A stretch of DNA of 6,667 nt from Cytophagales bacterium (GTDB lineage Bacteria; Bacteroidota; Bacteroidia; Cytophagales; Amoebophilaceae), in contig JAKSDE010000407.1 in assembly GCA_022360235.1 (NCBI GenBank), forward strand, positions 1 to 6,667, in the 5' to 3' direction. Numbering within the stretch: the first letter of the stretch is position 1; every line of letters starts with the position of its first letter. The position numbers were made by a program, and so were the translations under genes. This document shows positions 1-5,394 of this stretch, piece after piece. The notes below the pieces were generated by a model. That model was not told the origin of the DNA and did not search any database. It worked only from the letters and a program-made list of their open reading frames with translations.

Positions 1-128
1 CCTTCTTGTGTTGCCTTGACGATACGGGCCTGCAGCCTTGCCCCTATCTGATGACATTTTTCCCAGTTGATCTGATCCCAATGGGTAGGCTGTGTTGGGA
101 GTGCACCAACTTGCGTTGTCATTTGCAT
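1..128 (-). CDS. ltrA: Group II intron reverse transcriptase/maturase, N-terminal fragment (runs off left edge)
   Basis: The first 42 codons of an intron-encoded protein are visible, starting at ATG 128-126 (a second in-frame ATG is at 122-120). The translation begins MQMTTQVGALPTQPTHWDQI and continues with INW, then LQARIVKATQEG. The pattern W-x-x-INW ... LQ-x-RI-x-x-A is the usual N-terminus (RT-0 region) of group II intron reverse transcriptases, which act as maturase for splicing and as reverse transcriptase for retrohoming. The catalytic YADD block, the X domain and any HNH endonuclease domain are outside the window, so activity cannot be judged. The visible part has no stop codon or frameshift. 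The gene lies in the expected place, after domain I-III sequence of the same intron on the same strand. The symbol is used in the generic family sense. Confidence 0.85.
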   Translation of the reverse strand, partial: MQMTTQVGALPTQPTHWDQINWEKCHQIGARLQARIVKATQE

Positions 129-220
129 ACTCTTTTGAAAAGGTTCTACAAGCGCTCTCGTAAAAGAGACCAGATAGAAGTCTGCCCGCTTTCGCGTGGA
201 CTGATGTAGCCGGTTGGCGC

Positions 221-252
221 AAGTCCTATCCAACCTATTACAGGCTGGACTT
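221..252 (-). other. EBS1 hairpin of the minus-strand intron
   Basis: On the minus strand AAGTCC pairs with GGACTT (plus-strand 247-252 and 221-226) and encloses an inner helix with TGTAATA in or near the loop. The bases AATAGG (plus-strand 234-239 read in reverse complement) are the perfect 6-nt complement of the flanking exon sequence CCTATT. Recognition of the 5' exon by EBS1 in domain I is standard for group II introns. The EBS1 assignment is inferred from pairing alone; EBS2 and EBS3 were not identified with confidence. Confidence 0.65.
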
Positions 253-720
253 GGCTTTTTCTATCCTCCTTTACCCTCAGCCCTATGGGCAGACCTCACG
301 ATCTGCTTTCCCTGGGGGAGTACTAAGGGCTTACCGTGTTCCATGCAAACAACAAGAGTGGGGTAGGTTCTGTCTGTACAGCGGCAATGTTTGGGCTACG
401 TGACCTAATGCAGTAGTAGGTCAGCCTTATTGCGTGCCTTTTGGCCCAAGCCTATCAGTACTTTTGGCTTGTCATACCTAACGATGCTTAAGCGACAGTT
501 CACTTGAGTTAACCTTACCACTCATCCTAGCCCCTTACCCGCACAGTACTAGCAGGTACTATGTCCTCTCACGATTTCATGGTGCAGTCCGCAAGGGTGC
601 ATTGTTTCGATAGCTTCACACCAGCCCGTTACCGGTCTGGCATGTATCGATAGGATACCACTAGTAGTATAGTGGGTTCTGTCTTAGCAGAACAATTGTT
701 TACACGACTTCACGTCGCAC

Positions 721-726
721 AATAGG
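721..726 (-). other. IBS1 / 5' exon end of the minus-strand intron
   Basis: CCTATT on the minus strand lies directly upstream of the intron's first base at 720 and pairs perfectly with AATAGG in the domain I hairpin. It marks the insertion site, which lies inside sequence attributed to a plus-strand group II intron. Confidence 0.65.
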
Positions 727-862
727 AGAGATGAACGCGAGTGAACCTCTGATGAGGCGTCGAAAACGCGTAGCTACTGTCAAAACTATCCAATCCTTGC
801 TTTGGGTAGGACCAAGCATAGCGGGAGACCTATTTACTGGCTATGCGGCAGTCGGCGTAAAG

Positions 863-896
863 GAGCCGTGTGATGGGCAACTATCACGCACGGTTC
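863..896 (+). ncRNA. Group II intron domain V catalytic hairpin
   Basis: Exactly 34 nt fold into the canonical domain V shape. A lower helix of 8 bp joins GAGCCGTG to CACGGTTC, a two-base CG bulge lies on the 3' strand, an upper helix of 6 bp joins TGATGG to CTATCA, and the cap is a GNRA tetraloop (GCAA, 877-880). The AGC triad at 864-866 sits at the expected place near the base of the lower helix. Domain V is the catalytic core of group II introns and the most conserved part of their RNA. Here it is intact, although the surrounding intron is broken. Confidence 0.9.
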
Positions 897-901
897 TTCG
901 G

Positions 902-934
902 GGGGAAAGGGCCTAAGGAAGACCCCTGCGGGGG
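902..934 (+). ncRNA. Group II intron domain VI, left copy, truncated by the IS
   Basis: This follows domain V after a few bases and contains a distal hairpin CCCC-TGCG-GGGG (about 923-934). The branch-point strand and the 3' splice site expected next are missing because the IS begins at 935. Compared with 2168-2200 it is 29/33 identical, and two of the four differences form a compensatory pair in the distal stem. The domain VI assignment rests on its position after domain V and on that covariation. Confidence 0.65.
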
Positions 935-953
935 CAGGGCCAGGTCATTCTAA
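935..953 (+). repeat. IS left terminal inverted repeat
   Basis: CAGGGCCAGGTCATTCTAA matches the reverse complement of 2149-2167 at 18 of 19 positions. The transposase stop codon (TAG, 952-950 on the minus strand) lies inside this repeat, so coding sequence runs up to the element end. Confidence 0.88.
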
Positions 954-2055
954 AATAATAATGCTAACCCTTTGATATTATGGGCTATTTGGTGCATACT
1001 GCCGGCTACGGATTGAGCCCCTAAATGCCTAAAAAGATTGAGGGCAAGGTTGCGTATCACAGACAGCTTACTTGGACTAGGCCCTTTCCCTAACTTTGAC
1101 TTATCTTCCCCAAACCTCGTATCCTTGATAGAATGCAGCATTTCTATCCCCCAATCACCTCGTATACCTGCACTAAAATCTGAGGCGGGTACCTGAGCAG
1201 GCAAACTCGAAATGTAATAGCTGATTGAGCTTACTGCTCTCCCTTGGTGGGAACCAACACGCTCTACCATTAAAAGGCTCTGAAGACCTAACCAATCAGC
1301 AGCCATACCTGAGCTAGCAGCATAGACGGATAATTGGCCTACCTCTTGACGACCTTTGTTGCGCTCTTCGCTGCGCACAGTGCTTATAGCGGATTGGGTG
1401 GCAATTTTTTTTTAATCGCTTTGTATAATTTCGGCGGGTTCTTTTTGACACCTATTACATAGTCATTATTGCTCTGAACAATCTGTTGGACTGTCTTTTT
1501 CTGGCAGTGTAAGGCATCTAAGCTAAAAACCACTCCTTCTAGATCTAAAAGCTGGAGTAGCTCTTGTACAGCGCCTATTTCGTTGCCTTTTTGGCTCATG
1601 AAACCTGCTTGAGCGAGTACTTGGCGTCTGTTTTGGGTGAAAACGCCTACCAAGCTGGTAAAGTTTTGTAAATGATTGTTGGCATGGCTCACTGTCCCCC
1701 CTAGCACTTTGCCATCTAAAGCTAGCCATTCTCCTTTTTTGAGTGGCCCGTAAGCTTTTGCCCATTGATAAAACATAGCCGAGAAACCTTTAAAATCAAG
1801 GGCTGCCAGAAGTCTTTCGAAGGTTTTTCTATTGGGTACTCTTCTTTTTTTTCCTGTTAGCTTAAATAGTTCGTAAAGGTGCTGCTGATGGCGTTGAGCA
1901 AAATCTTCTATGGCGTAAAGCGACTTAGCCCCGCTCATGACGGCCATAATGAGGATTAACATAATAAAGGGCAGCTTGTGACGTGTTCCTTGCTTCCTTC
2001 TGGGATCTTTTAGCGTAAGCAGTTTTGCCTAGAGGTTTGTAGAGTTCTTTGACAT
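950..2055 (-). pseudogene. ISAs1-family transposase, interrupted by an amber codon and a frame change
   Basis: Joining the frames gives a chain of about 368 residues, the normal length for ISAs1 transposases, which are DDE enzymes that cut and move the IS. It starts at ATG 2055-2053 (MSKNSTNL), meets TAG at codon 9 (2031-2029), then continues in frame as AKLLTLKDPRRKQGTRH and LPFIMLILIMAVMSGAKSL, the typical N-terminal helper region. The acidic triad is visible: D114 in LALDGK, D180 in FSLDALH and E317 in RFGEDKS. At a run of nine A (minus strand, 1413-1405) the frame ends in KKKLPPNPL-stop. The -1 frame continues as IATQSAISTVRSEERNKGRQ, then DWLGLQSLLMVERVGS, to a stop at 952-950. The conserved motif usually reading IEN-x-LH is IEMLH here. 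The frame change could be decay or slippage; the amber codon favours decay unless translation starts later, for example at 1962. Confidence 0.88.
1405..1413 (-). other. A9 homopolymer at the transposase frame junction
   Basis: Nine consecutive A on the coding strand stand exactly where the transposase switches frame. Slipping back one base, or one extra A in the mRNA, moves reading from KKKLPP to KKKIATQS, the frame that carries the catalytic glutamate. Long A runs are known sites of ribosomal frameshifting and polymerase slippage. Use of this site is not shown by the sequence. Confidence 0.6.
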
Positions 2056-2148
2056 TGTTGTTAAGTTTTAGTAAATAGGAAAAATTACCCCTAATACCGC
2101 ATAGGCATTAATAGACAATAGTAATATTTAAAAATTAGAATGAAAGAA

Positions 2149-2167
2149 TTAGAATGACCTGACCCTG
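2149..2167 (-). repeat. IS right terminal inverted repeat
   Basis: TTAGAATGACCTGACCCTG is the inverted partner of 935-953. Part of it is repeated just inside the element: AATTAGAATGA occurs at 2133-2143 and again at 2147-2157, 14 bp apart. This could be an extra transposase-binding repeat on the transposase-proximal end, but that role is inferred. Confidence 0.88.
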
Positions 2168-2208
2168 GGGGAAGGGGCCTAAGGGAGACTCCTGCGGGAG
2201 ATACCCAC
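2168..2208 (+). mobile_element. Group II intron 3' tail: second domain VI copy and probable 3' splice site
   Basis: Directly after the IS, domain VI starts again: GGGGAAGGGGCCTAAGG, then a hairpin with distal stem CTCC-TGCG-GGAG, an AGA/AUA internal loop and a GGG/CCC base. An unpaired A at 2201 lies eight bases from an end at ...CCCAC (2208), which would fit a branch point and the AY 3' end of group II introns. No domain V precedes this copy, so it is a fragment. Its C-to-T and G-to-A differences from 902-934 preserve a base pair. The exact 3' end is tentative; 2209 onward would be exon or host sequence. Confidence 0.6.
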
Positions 2209-2240
2209 AGCTCCGACTACCCGACTATATCGAAACCAGG

Positions 2241-2261
2241 AACTAAGAACTAAGAACTAGG
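2241..2261 (+). repeat. Short tandem repeat, three 7-bp units
   Basis: AACTAAG occurs twice and is followed by AACTAGG, a three-unit 7-bp tandem array ten bases beyond the prfA stop codon. It lies between the intron tail and prfA. No function is evident; it may be replication slippage at an old junction. Confidence 0.75.
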
Positions 2262-2270
2262 AACACTGCG

Positions 2271-3338
2271 CTACCTTATTAACTTTTCTGCATTATCTGC
2301 AATCCTTAAAGCTTCGATGATAGCTCCTATTTCACCGTCTAGCACAGCAGGAAGGTTATGTGCCGTATAACCAATTCGATGATCGGTAACACGACCTTGC
2401 GGATAGTTATAGGTTCGGATCTTATCAGCTCGGTCACCACTTCTTACCATAGACTTTCGCTCTGCGCCAATAGCTTCTTGCTGTTTTTTGAGTGCTCTCT
2501 CATACAATCTAGCGCGAAGTACCTTTAAAGCTTTTTCAAAGTTCTTGATTTGTGATTTTTCATCTTGGCAAGATACAACAATAGCTGTAGGTATATGGGT
2601 GAGTCTAACCGCAGAATAAGTAGTATTCACCGACTGCCCCCCAGGGCCTGAAGAACAAAAAGTATCTTTTCGAATCTCATTCATGTCAATTTCTACTTCT
2701 ACTTCATCCACCTCGGGTAAAACGACCACGCTCGCTGCTGAGGTATGTACACGTCCTTGTGTTTCTGTAGTAGGCACCCGTTGTACTCTATGCACACCCG
2801 ATTCATACTTCATCATACCATATACCTCTTCGCCAGTAACTGTACAGATGATCTCCTTATATCCACCAGCGGTTCCTTCTGTAAAATCAAGCACATTCAA
2901 TCTCCAACCGTTGTTTTCTGCAAAGTGCTTATACATTCTAAACAAGTCGCCTGCAAAGATAGCTGCTTCATCACCCCCTGTCCCGCTACGTAGCTCTAAA
3001 ATGATATTTTTACTATCATTCGGGTCTTTAGGAATAAGCATTTTCTTCAGGCCTTCTTCAGCCACCTCTTTCTGCTCTTCTAAGAGTGCTAATTCCTCTT
3101 TGGCCATCTCTTTAAATTCTGGCTCTTTTTCTGTACTAAGAAGCACTCTAGCACTGTCAATATCATTCAGAATTTTTTGATAATAATCATAGGCCTCTAC
3201 AATCTTCTTAAGATCTTTGTATTCTTTACTCAGGTCAGTGTACTTCTTTCTATCAGCTATAATGGCTGGCTGCATAATAAGCGCCTCTACTTCCTGAAAT
3301 CTCTCCTTAATAGCTTCTAGTTTATCGGTCATAATCAT
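2271..3338 (-). CDS. prfA: Peptide chain release factor 1 (RF1)
   Basis: RF1 recognises UAA and UAG in the ribosomal A site and triggers hydrolysis of peptidyl-tRNA. The 355-residue protein is full length (family about 355-360). An N-terminal coiled-coil domain spans roughly residues 1-100. The central domain includes LRSGTGGDEAAIF near 116-128 and RVQRVPTTETQGRVHTSAAS, whose PTT (189-191) corresponds to the PxT codon-recognition motif that separates RF1 from RF2 (SPF). The catalytic GGQ is at 233-235 within SSGPGGQSVNTT, followed by the conserved RSGDRADKIRTYNYPQGRVTDHR region. The start is ATG 3338, with a second ATG two codons on (3332); no Shine-Dalgarno sequence separates them. No partner gene such as prmC follows: the stop codon is 62 bp from intron debris, so prfA seems to be transcribed alone. 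No damage is seen. Confidence 0.97.
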   Translation of the reverse strand: MIMTDKLEAIKERFQEVEALIMQPAIIADRKKYTDLSKEYKDLKKIVEAYDYYQKILNDIDSARVLLSTEKEPEFKEMAKEELALLEEQKEVAEEGLKKMLIPKDPNDSKNIILELRSGTGGDEAAIFAGDLFRMYKHFAENNGWRLNVLDFTEGTAGGYKEIICTVTGEEVYGMMKYESGVHRVQRVPTTETQGRVHTSAASVVVLPEVDEVEVEIDMNEIRKDTFCSSGPGGQSVNTTYSAVRLTHIPTAIVVSCQDEKSQIKNFEKALKVLRARLYERALKKQQEAIGAERKSMVRSGDRADKIRTYNYPQGRVTDHRIGYTAHNLPAVLDGEIGAIIEALRIADNAEKLIR

Positions 3339-3345
3339 AGCATTT

Positions 3346-3353
3346 CAAAGGTA
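3346..3353 (-). promoter_or_regulatory. Possible Bacteroidota -7 promoter box of prfA
   Basis: TACCTTTG on the minus strand matches the TAnnTTTG consensus of the Bacteroidota primary sigma factor. Only seven bases separate it from the prfA ATG, so transcription would start at or within a few bases of the start codon, giving a nearly leaderless mRNA. No clear TTG -33 element lies 19-21 bp further upstream, which weakens the call. Confidence 0.4.
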
Positions 3354-3405
3354 AAACTACATATTTTTCTCTTTATACTAAGCCCATGCCGCTTGCAAAC
3401 GCATA

Positions 3406-3546
3406 TTACTGGCGAATTATGAACTTCCTGCCTCCAAGCTTCTTATTTTGTAGATAGCGCCATAGGATAGCTTCGGCAGGAATAAGGGGGTGCCTAAGTG
3501 GTCTGCGTGTTTGCTTGAGGTATTTGCGGTTATGTAACTCTTGCAT
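3406..3546 (-). pseudogene. Truncated DUF559 endonuclease-like gene (46 codons)
   Basis: A minus-strand frame from ATG 3546 to TAA 3408-3406 reads MQELHNRKYLKQTRRPLRHP then LIPAEAILWRYLQNKKLGGR and KFIIRQ. This follows the N-terminal pattern of DUF559 proteins (NrkxLKxxRRxLR, TpAExxLWxxLrnkxLgGxKFrRQ). That family is related to the very-short-patch-repair/restriction endonuclease fold and is about 110-120 residues long. The fragment stops exactly where the family continues with the IgxYivDFxC strand and the acidic catalytic residues, so the nuclease core is missing and it is unlikely to be active. It lies upstream of prfA on the same strand, 67 bp from its start. The family match is from motif recognition, not a search. 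Confidence 0.65.
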
Positions 3547-3770
3547 GGTTTTTGTGGACTTTGCTTGTTGAAGCTCCTATCAACCAACCCTAACCCTGAA
3601 AGGAAGGAGAGAAATTGGGTTAATAGCTTTCATATGATAGAAAATCTTTAAATTTACCTTTCGTAATCAAAATAGGGATTTTCTGAGGAGAAGTAGGAGC
3701 AATCAGCATCCCTTTAAGTGGCTAGTAGCTATAACATCCCTAACGACAAGAATTAAATCACTCAATAAAT
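3547..3770. other. Intergenic stretch, no recognisable gene
   Basis: This is the rest of the 432-bp gap between prfA and the plus-strand genes, beyond the DUF559 fragment. I see no tRNA, no strong hairpin terminator and no convincing promoter. A TTACCTTTCG at about 3654-3663 on the plus strand is one base off the TAnnTTTG box but is 107 bp from the next start and lacks a -33 element. The 40 bases before 3771 are AT-rich without a Shine-Dalgarno sequence, as is usual in Bacteroidota. Confidence 0.5.
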
Positions 3771-4787
3771 ATGGGTTGTCAATCCTGTAAAAACGACGCT
3801 AAAGTAGCGGGATGTAATCAAAATGGAGGTTGTCTCACAGGAGGCTGTAACAAACAGAATACCTTTGACTGGCTAACAACCATAGCACCTCCCACCACCT
3901 CCACCTTTGACGTAGTAGAAGTACGCTTCAAAGGCGGCCGTAAAGAGTTTTATAGAAATGCAGCACTACCCCTTACCACAGGAGATCCTGTTATTGTGGA
4001 AGCAGAAAACGGCTATCACTTAGGCTATGTATCTTTACAAGGAGAATTAGTGCGGCTACAAATGGCTAAGAAAGAAGTGAAAAATGAGGATAGACTTAGA
4101 AAAATCCGCCGAAAAGCAACCTTGAAAGACCTCGAAAAATTTAAAAAGACCAAAGAAAAAGAAGCAATTACCTTACTGAAGGCTAGAAAGTTTGTCGATG
4201 AATTAAAACTCGTCATGAAACTATCTGATGTAGAATACCAAGCAGACGACAAGAAAGCTACTTTCTATTACTCTGCTGTAGGAAGGGTTGACTTTAGAGA
4301 GCTGCTTAAAGTACTCATCAAAAAATTTAAGATAAGGGTAGAAATGTGCCAAATAAGTCCTAGGCAAGAGGCGGGACGCATAGGAGGCATTGGCTCCTGT
4401 GGTAGAGAGCTATGCTGTTCTACCTGGTTATCGAGTTTTAAAAGTGTGACGACTTCTGCCGTAAGGTATCAAAATCTTTCATTGAATCCGAAAAAAATCT
4501 CAGGGCAATGTGGTAGATTAAAGTGTTGCCTCAACTATGAGTTAGATACGTATATAGAAGCACTAAAAGATATTCCAAAAGTTAAAGAGCCACTCATTAC
4601 AAAAAAAGGCGAAGCAGTCCTGCAAAAAACAGATATTTTCAGAAAGATAATGTGGTTTAGTTATGTGGGTGAGATTGACTGGCACCCTATAGGCGTTCAA
4701 AGAGTAGTGGAAATTCAAGCACTCAACAAAAATAGCATCCACCCTAAGGAACTCATAGAAAACAATGAAGTAGCCTCGGAGGGTTAG
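3771..4787 (+). CDS. PSP1-domain protein, RicT/YaaT-like
   Basis: The 338-residue protein is predicted cytoplasmic: no signal peptide or membrane segment. A cysteine-rich head, MGCQSCKNDAKVAGCN to TGGCNKQN (Cys 3, 6, 15, 21, 26), precedes the FDWL motif typical of Bacteroidota homologues. A charged helical stretch (about 98-140) follows, then the PSP1 core: a FYYSAVGRVDFRELLK strand-turn region (about 165-180) and a cluster GSCGRELCCSTWLSSF, then SGQCGRLKCCLNYE (Cys 193, 210, 215, 216, 247, 252, 253). In Bacillus, RicT works with RicA and RicF in an iron-sulfur-binding complex that affects mRNA maturation by RNase Y. Whether Bacteroidota proteins do the same is unknown, so the function is inferred only from family. 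It lies 95 bp upstream of the GldH-like gene, a common pairing in this phylum. The start is supported by the conserved GC-x-x-C at the N-terminus. Confidence 0.9.
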   Translation: MGCQSCKNDAKVAGCNQNGGCLTGGCNKQNTFDWLTTIAPPTTSTFDVVEVRFKGGRKEFYRNAALPLTTGDPVIVEAENGYHLGYVSLQGELVRLQMAKKEVKNEDRLRKIRRKATLKDLEKFKKTKEKEAITLLKARKFVDELKLVMKLSDVEYQADDKKATFYYSAVGRVDFRELLKVLIKKFKIRVEMCQISPRQEAGRIGGIGSCGRELCCSTWLSSFKSVTTSAVRYQNLSLNPKKISGQCGRLKCCLNYELDTYIEALKDIPKVKEPLITKKGEAVLQKTDIFRKIMWFSYVGEIDWHPIGVQRVVEIQALNKNSIHPKELIENNEVASEG

Positions 4788-4882
4788 CAAACGCTGCCAC
4801 TATCGACTCCGTACAGTGCAACGATAAACATAAAAATAACCCATAAAACACTAAAAAGTGGGAACACAAAGCAAAATAGCTT

Positions 4883-5356
4883 ATGATACAAAGGTTACAG
4901 ATAAGGGTGGGCGTGAGCTTATGGCTACTCTATGCTTGCCAGCCGTCTAGTATTTACAAGGATAAAGTTAAATTCACAGACCAAGTTTGGCAGCTAGCCT
5001 TGACTCCTACTTTTCGCTTTCAAGTAGAAGATACTACACAACCTTATCATATTTTTTTTTATATTAAGAACTCGCTAGAATATCCTTACCGTAACCTTTA
5101 CATTACTTATTATCTGGAGGATGCTGCAGGAAGCTCATTATGTACTGAACTAAAAAACTTTGAACTTTTTGATGCCAAAACAGGAAAGCCACGCGGGAAA
5201 ATATGGGGCAAAATCCAAAGTCAAGAATTTGTATTATTAGAAAGCTATCAATTCCCTCATGTGGGTGTATACACCTTAGAAGTAGAACATTTTATGCGAA
5301 CTGATAATTTACCGGGCGTGTGTGCTATCGGTATTAAAGTCAGTAAAGTAAACTAA
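4883..5356 (+). CDS. gldH: GldH-like gliding motility lipoprotein
   Basis: The 157-residue protein begins with a lipoprotein signal peptide: Arg 4 and 8, a hydrophobic stretch VGVSLWLLYA, and a lipobox LYAC with the lipidated cysteine at 19. The mature part carries GldH features: a Trp in FTDQVWQL near 35, then IKNSLEYPYRNLYITYYLED, a central IWGKI where the family usually has W-G, and near the C-terminus GVYTLEVEHFMRTDNLPGV followed by a final beta strand. In Flavobacterium johnsoniae GldH is a membrane lipoprotein needed for gliding. It is also found in non-gliding Bacteroidota, where its role is unclear, so motility should not be assumed here. It follows the PSP1 gene on the same strand, consistent with a shared transcript, and has no evident Shine-Dalgarno sequence. 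Confidence 0.85.
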   Translation: MIQRLQIRVGVSLWLLYACQPSSIYKDKVKFTDQVWQLALTPTFRFQVEDTTQPYHIFFYIKNSLEYPYRNLYITYYLEDAAGSSLCTELKNFELFDAKTGKPRGKIWGKIQSQEFVLLESYQFPHVGVYTLEVEHFMRTDNLPGVCAIGIKVSKVN

Positions 5357-5394
5357 CGCGCCTATTTTGCGATACATGTATTGAATTACTTTGA

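Larger units (their letters stand above)
1..720 (-). mobile_element. Group II intron, 5' portion (domain I onward), cut by the window edge
   Basis: Read on the minus strand, the segment starts at 720 with GTGCGAC, matching the GUGYG 5' end of bacterial group II introns. About 590 nt of GC-richer, hairpin-rich sequence follows before an open reading frame that begins like an intron-encoded reverse transcriptase. The apical loop of a hairpin at 252-221 presents AATAGG, the exact complement of the six exon bases CCTATT just upstream of the 5' splice site (plus-strand 721-726). This fits EBS1-IBS1 pairing and fixes the boundary at 720/721. Domains II-VI and most of the maturase lie beyond the left edge, so whether the intron is complete cannot be seen. 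It sits antisense inside the remnant of another group II intron. Confidence 0.85.
721..934 (+). mobile_element. Remnant of a second group II intron (3' part, plus strand)
   Basis: This segment ends in an unmistakable domain V (863-896) and part of domain VI, and is cut at 934/935 by an insertion sequence. Positions 733-770 contain AACGCGAGTGAACCTCTGAT followed by GAGGCGTC, which resembles AACTCAAGTGAACTGTCGCT followed by TAAGCATCG in domain I of the minus-strand intron. A domain I piece may therefore be fused here to the 3' end after loss of the maturase gene. Short helices are visible at 746-757 (CCTC/GAGG) and 787-808 (TATCCA/TGGGTA). The minus-strand intron occupies everything left of 721, so the 5' end of this older intron is absent or displaced. 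The domain V call is firm; the origin of 721-862 is tentative. No protein-coding gene is supported here. Confidence 0.7.
935..2167 (-). mobile_element. ISAs1-family insertion sequence (1233 bp, decayed)
   Basis: The element is bounded by 19-bp inverted repeats differing at one position (CAGGGYCAGGTCATTCTAA) and contains one transposase reading frame on the minus strand. The length, the CAG-beginning ends and the transposase family (DDE_Tnp_ISAS1 type, related to the H-repeat proteins) all fit ISAs1. No 8-10-bp target duplication is present: TGCGGGGG precedes the left end and GGGGAAGG follows the right end. Instead, a 33-bp imperfect direct repeat of domain VI flanks the element, which suggests rearrangement after insertion. 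The transposase is interrupted twice, so the copy is probably not autonomous. Confidence 0.88.

Noticed and set aside
6..209. 67-codon plus-strand open frame with several cysteines
   Set aside because: It is antisense to the intron reverse transcriptase N-terminus and the EBS1-side leader, both independently supported on the minus strand.
731..916. 61-codon plus-strand open frame
   Set aside because: It runs straight through the domain V hairpin (863-896) and intron domain I-like sequence, and its translation shows no protein family features.
927..2175. Target-site duplication of the IS
   Set aside because: The 8 bases before the left end (TGCGGGGG) and after the right end (GGGGAAGG) do not match beyond shared G runs. 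The 33-bp flanking repeat is better explained as two intron domain VI copies.
2683..3180. 165-codon plus-strand frame opposite prfA
   Set aside because: It is a shadow of the release factor gene; serine/threonine-rich composition is what antisense codons of prfA produce, and no family motif is seen.
3420..3540. tRNA-like GC-richer patch in the prfA upstream region
   Set aside because: No cloverleaf or T-arm consensus (GTTCGAATC-like) is present; the minus-strand DUF559 frame explains the composition.
4788..4882. Terminator or small RNA between the PSP1 and gldH genes
   Set aside because: Only a very short CACT/AGTG inverted repeat with an A-rich loop is present, with no U tract; not enough to call.
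5366..5393. Promoter between gldH and the family 2 glycosyltransferase (TTTTG, 17 bp, TACTTTG)
   Set aside because: The -7 element lacks one base of the TAnnTTTG spacing and the spacer is short for a Bacteroidota promoter; read-through from gldH is as likely.
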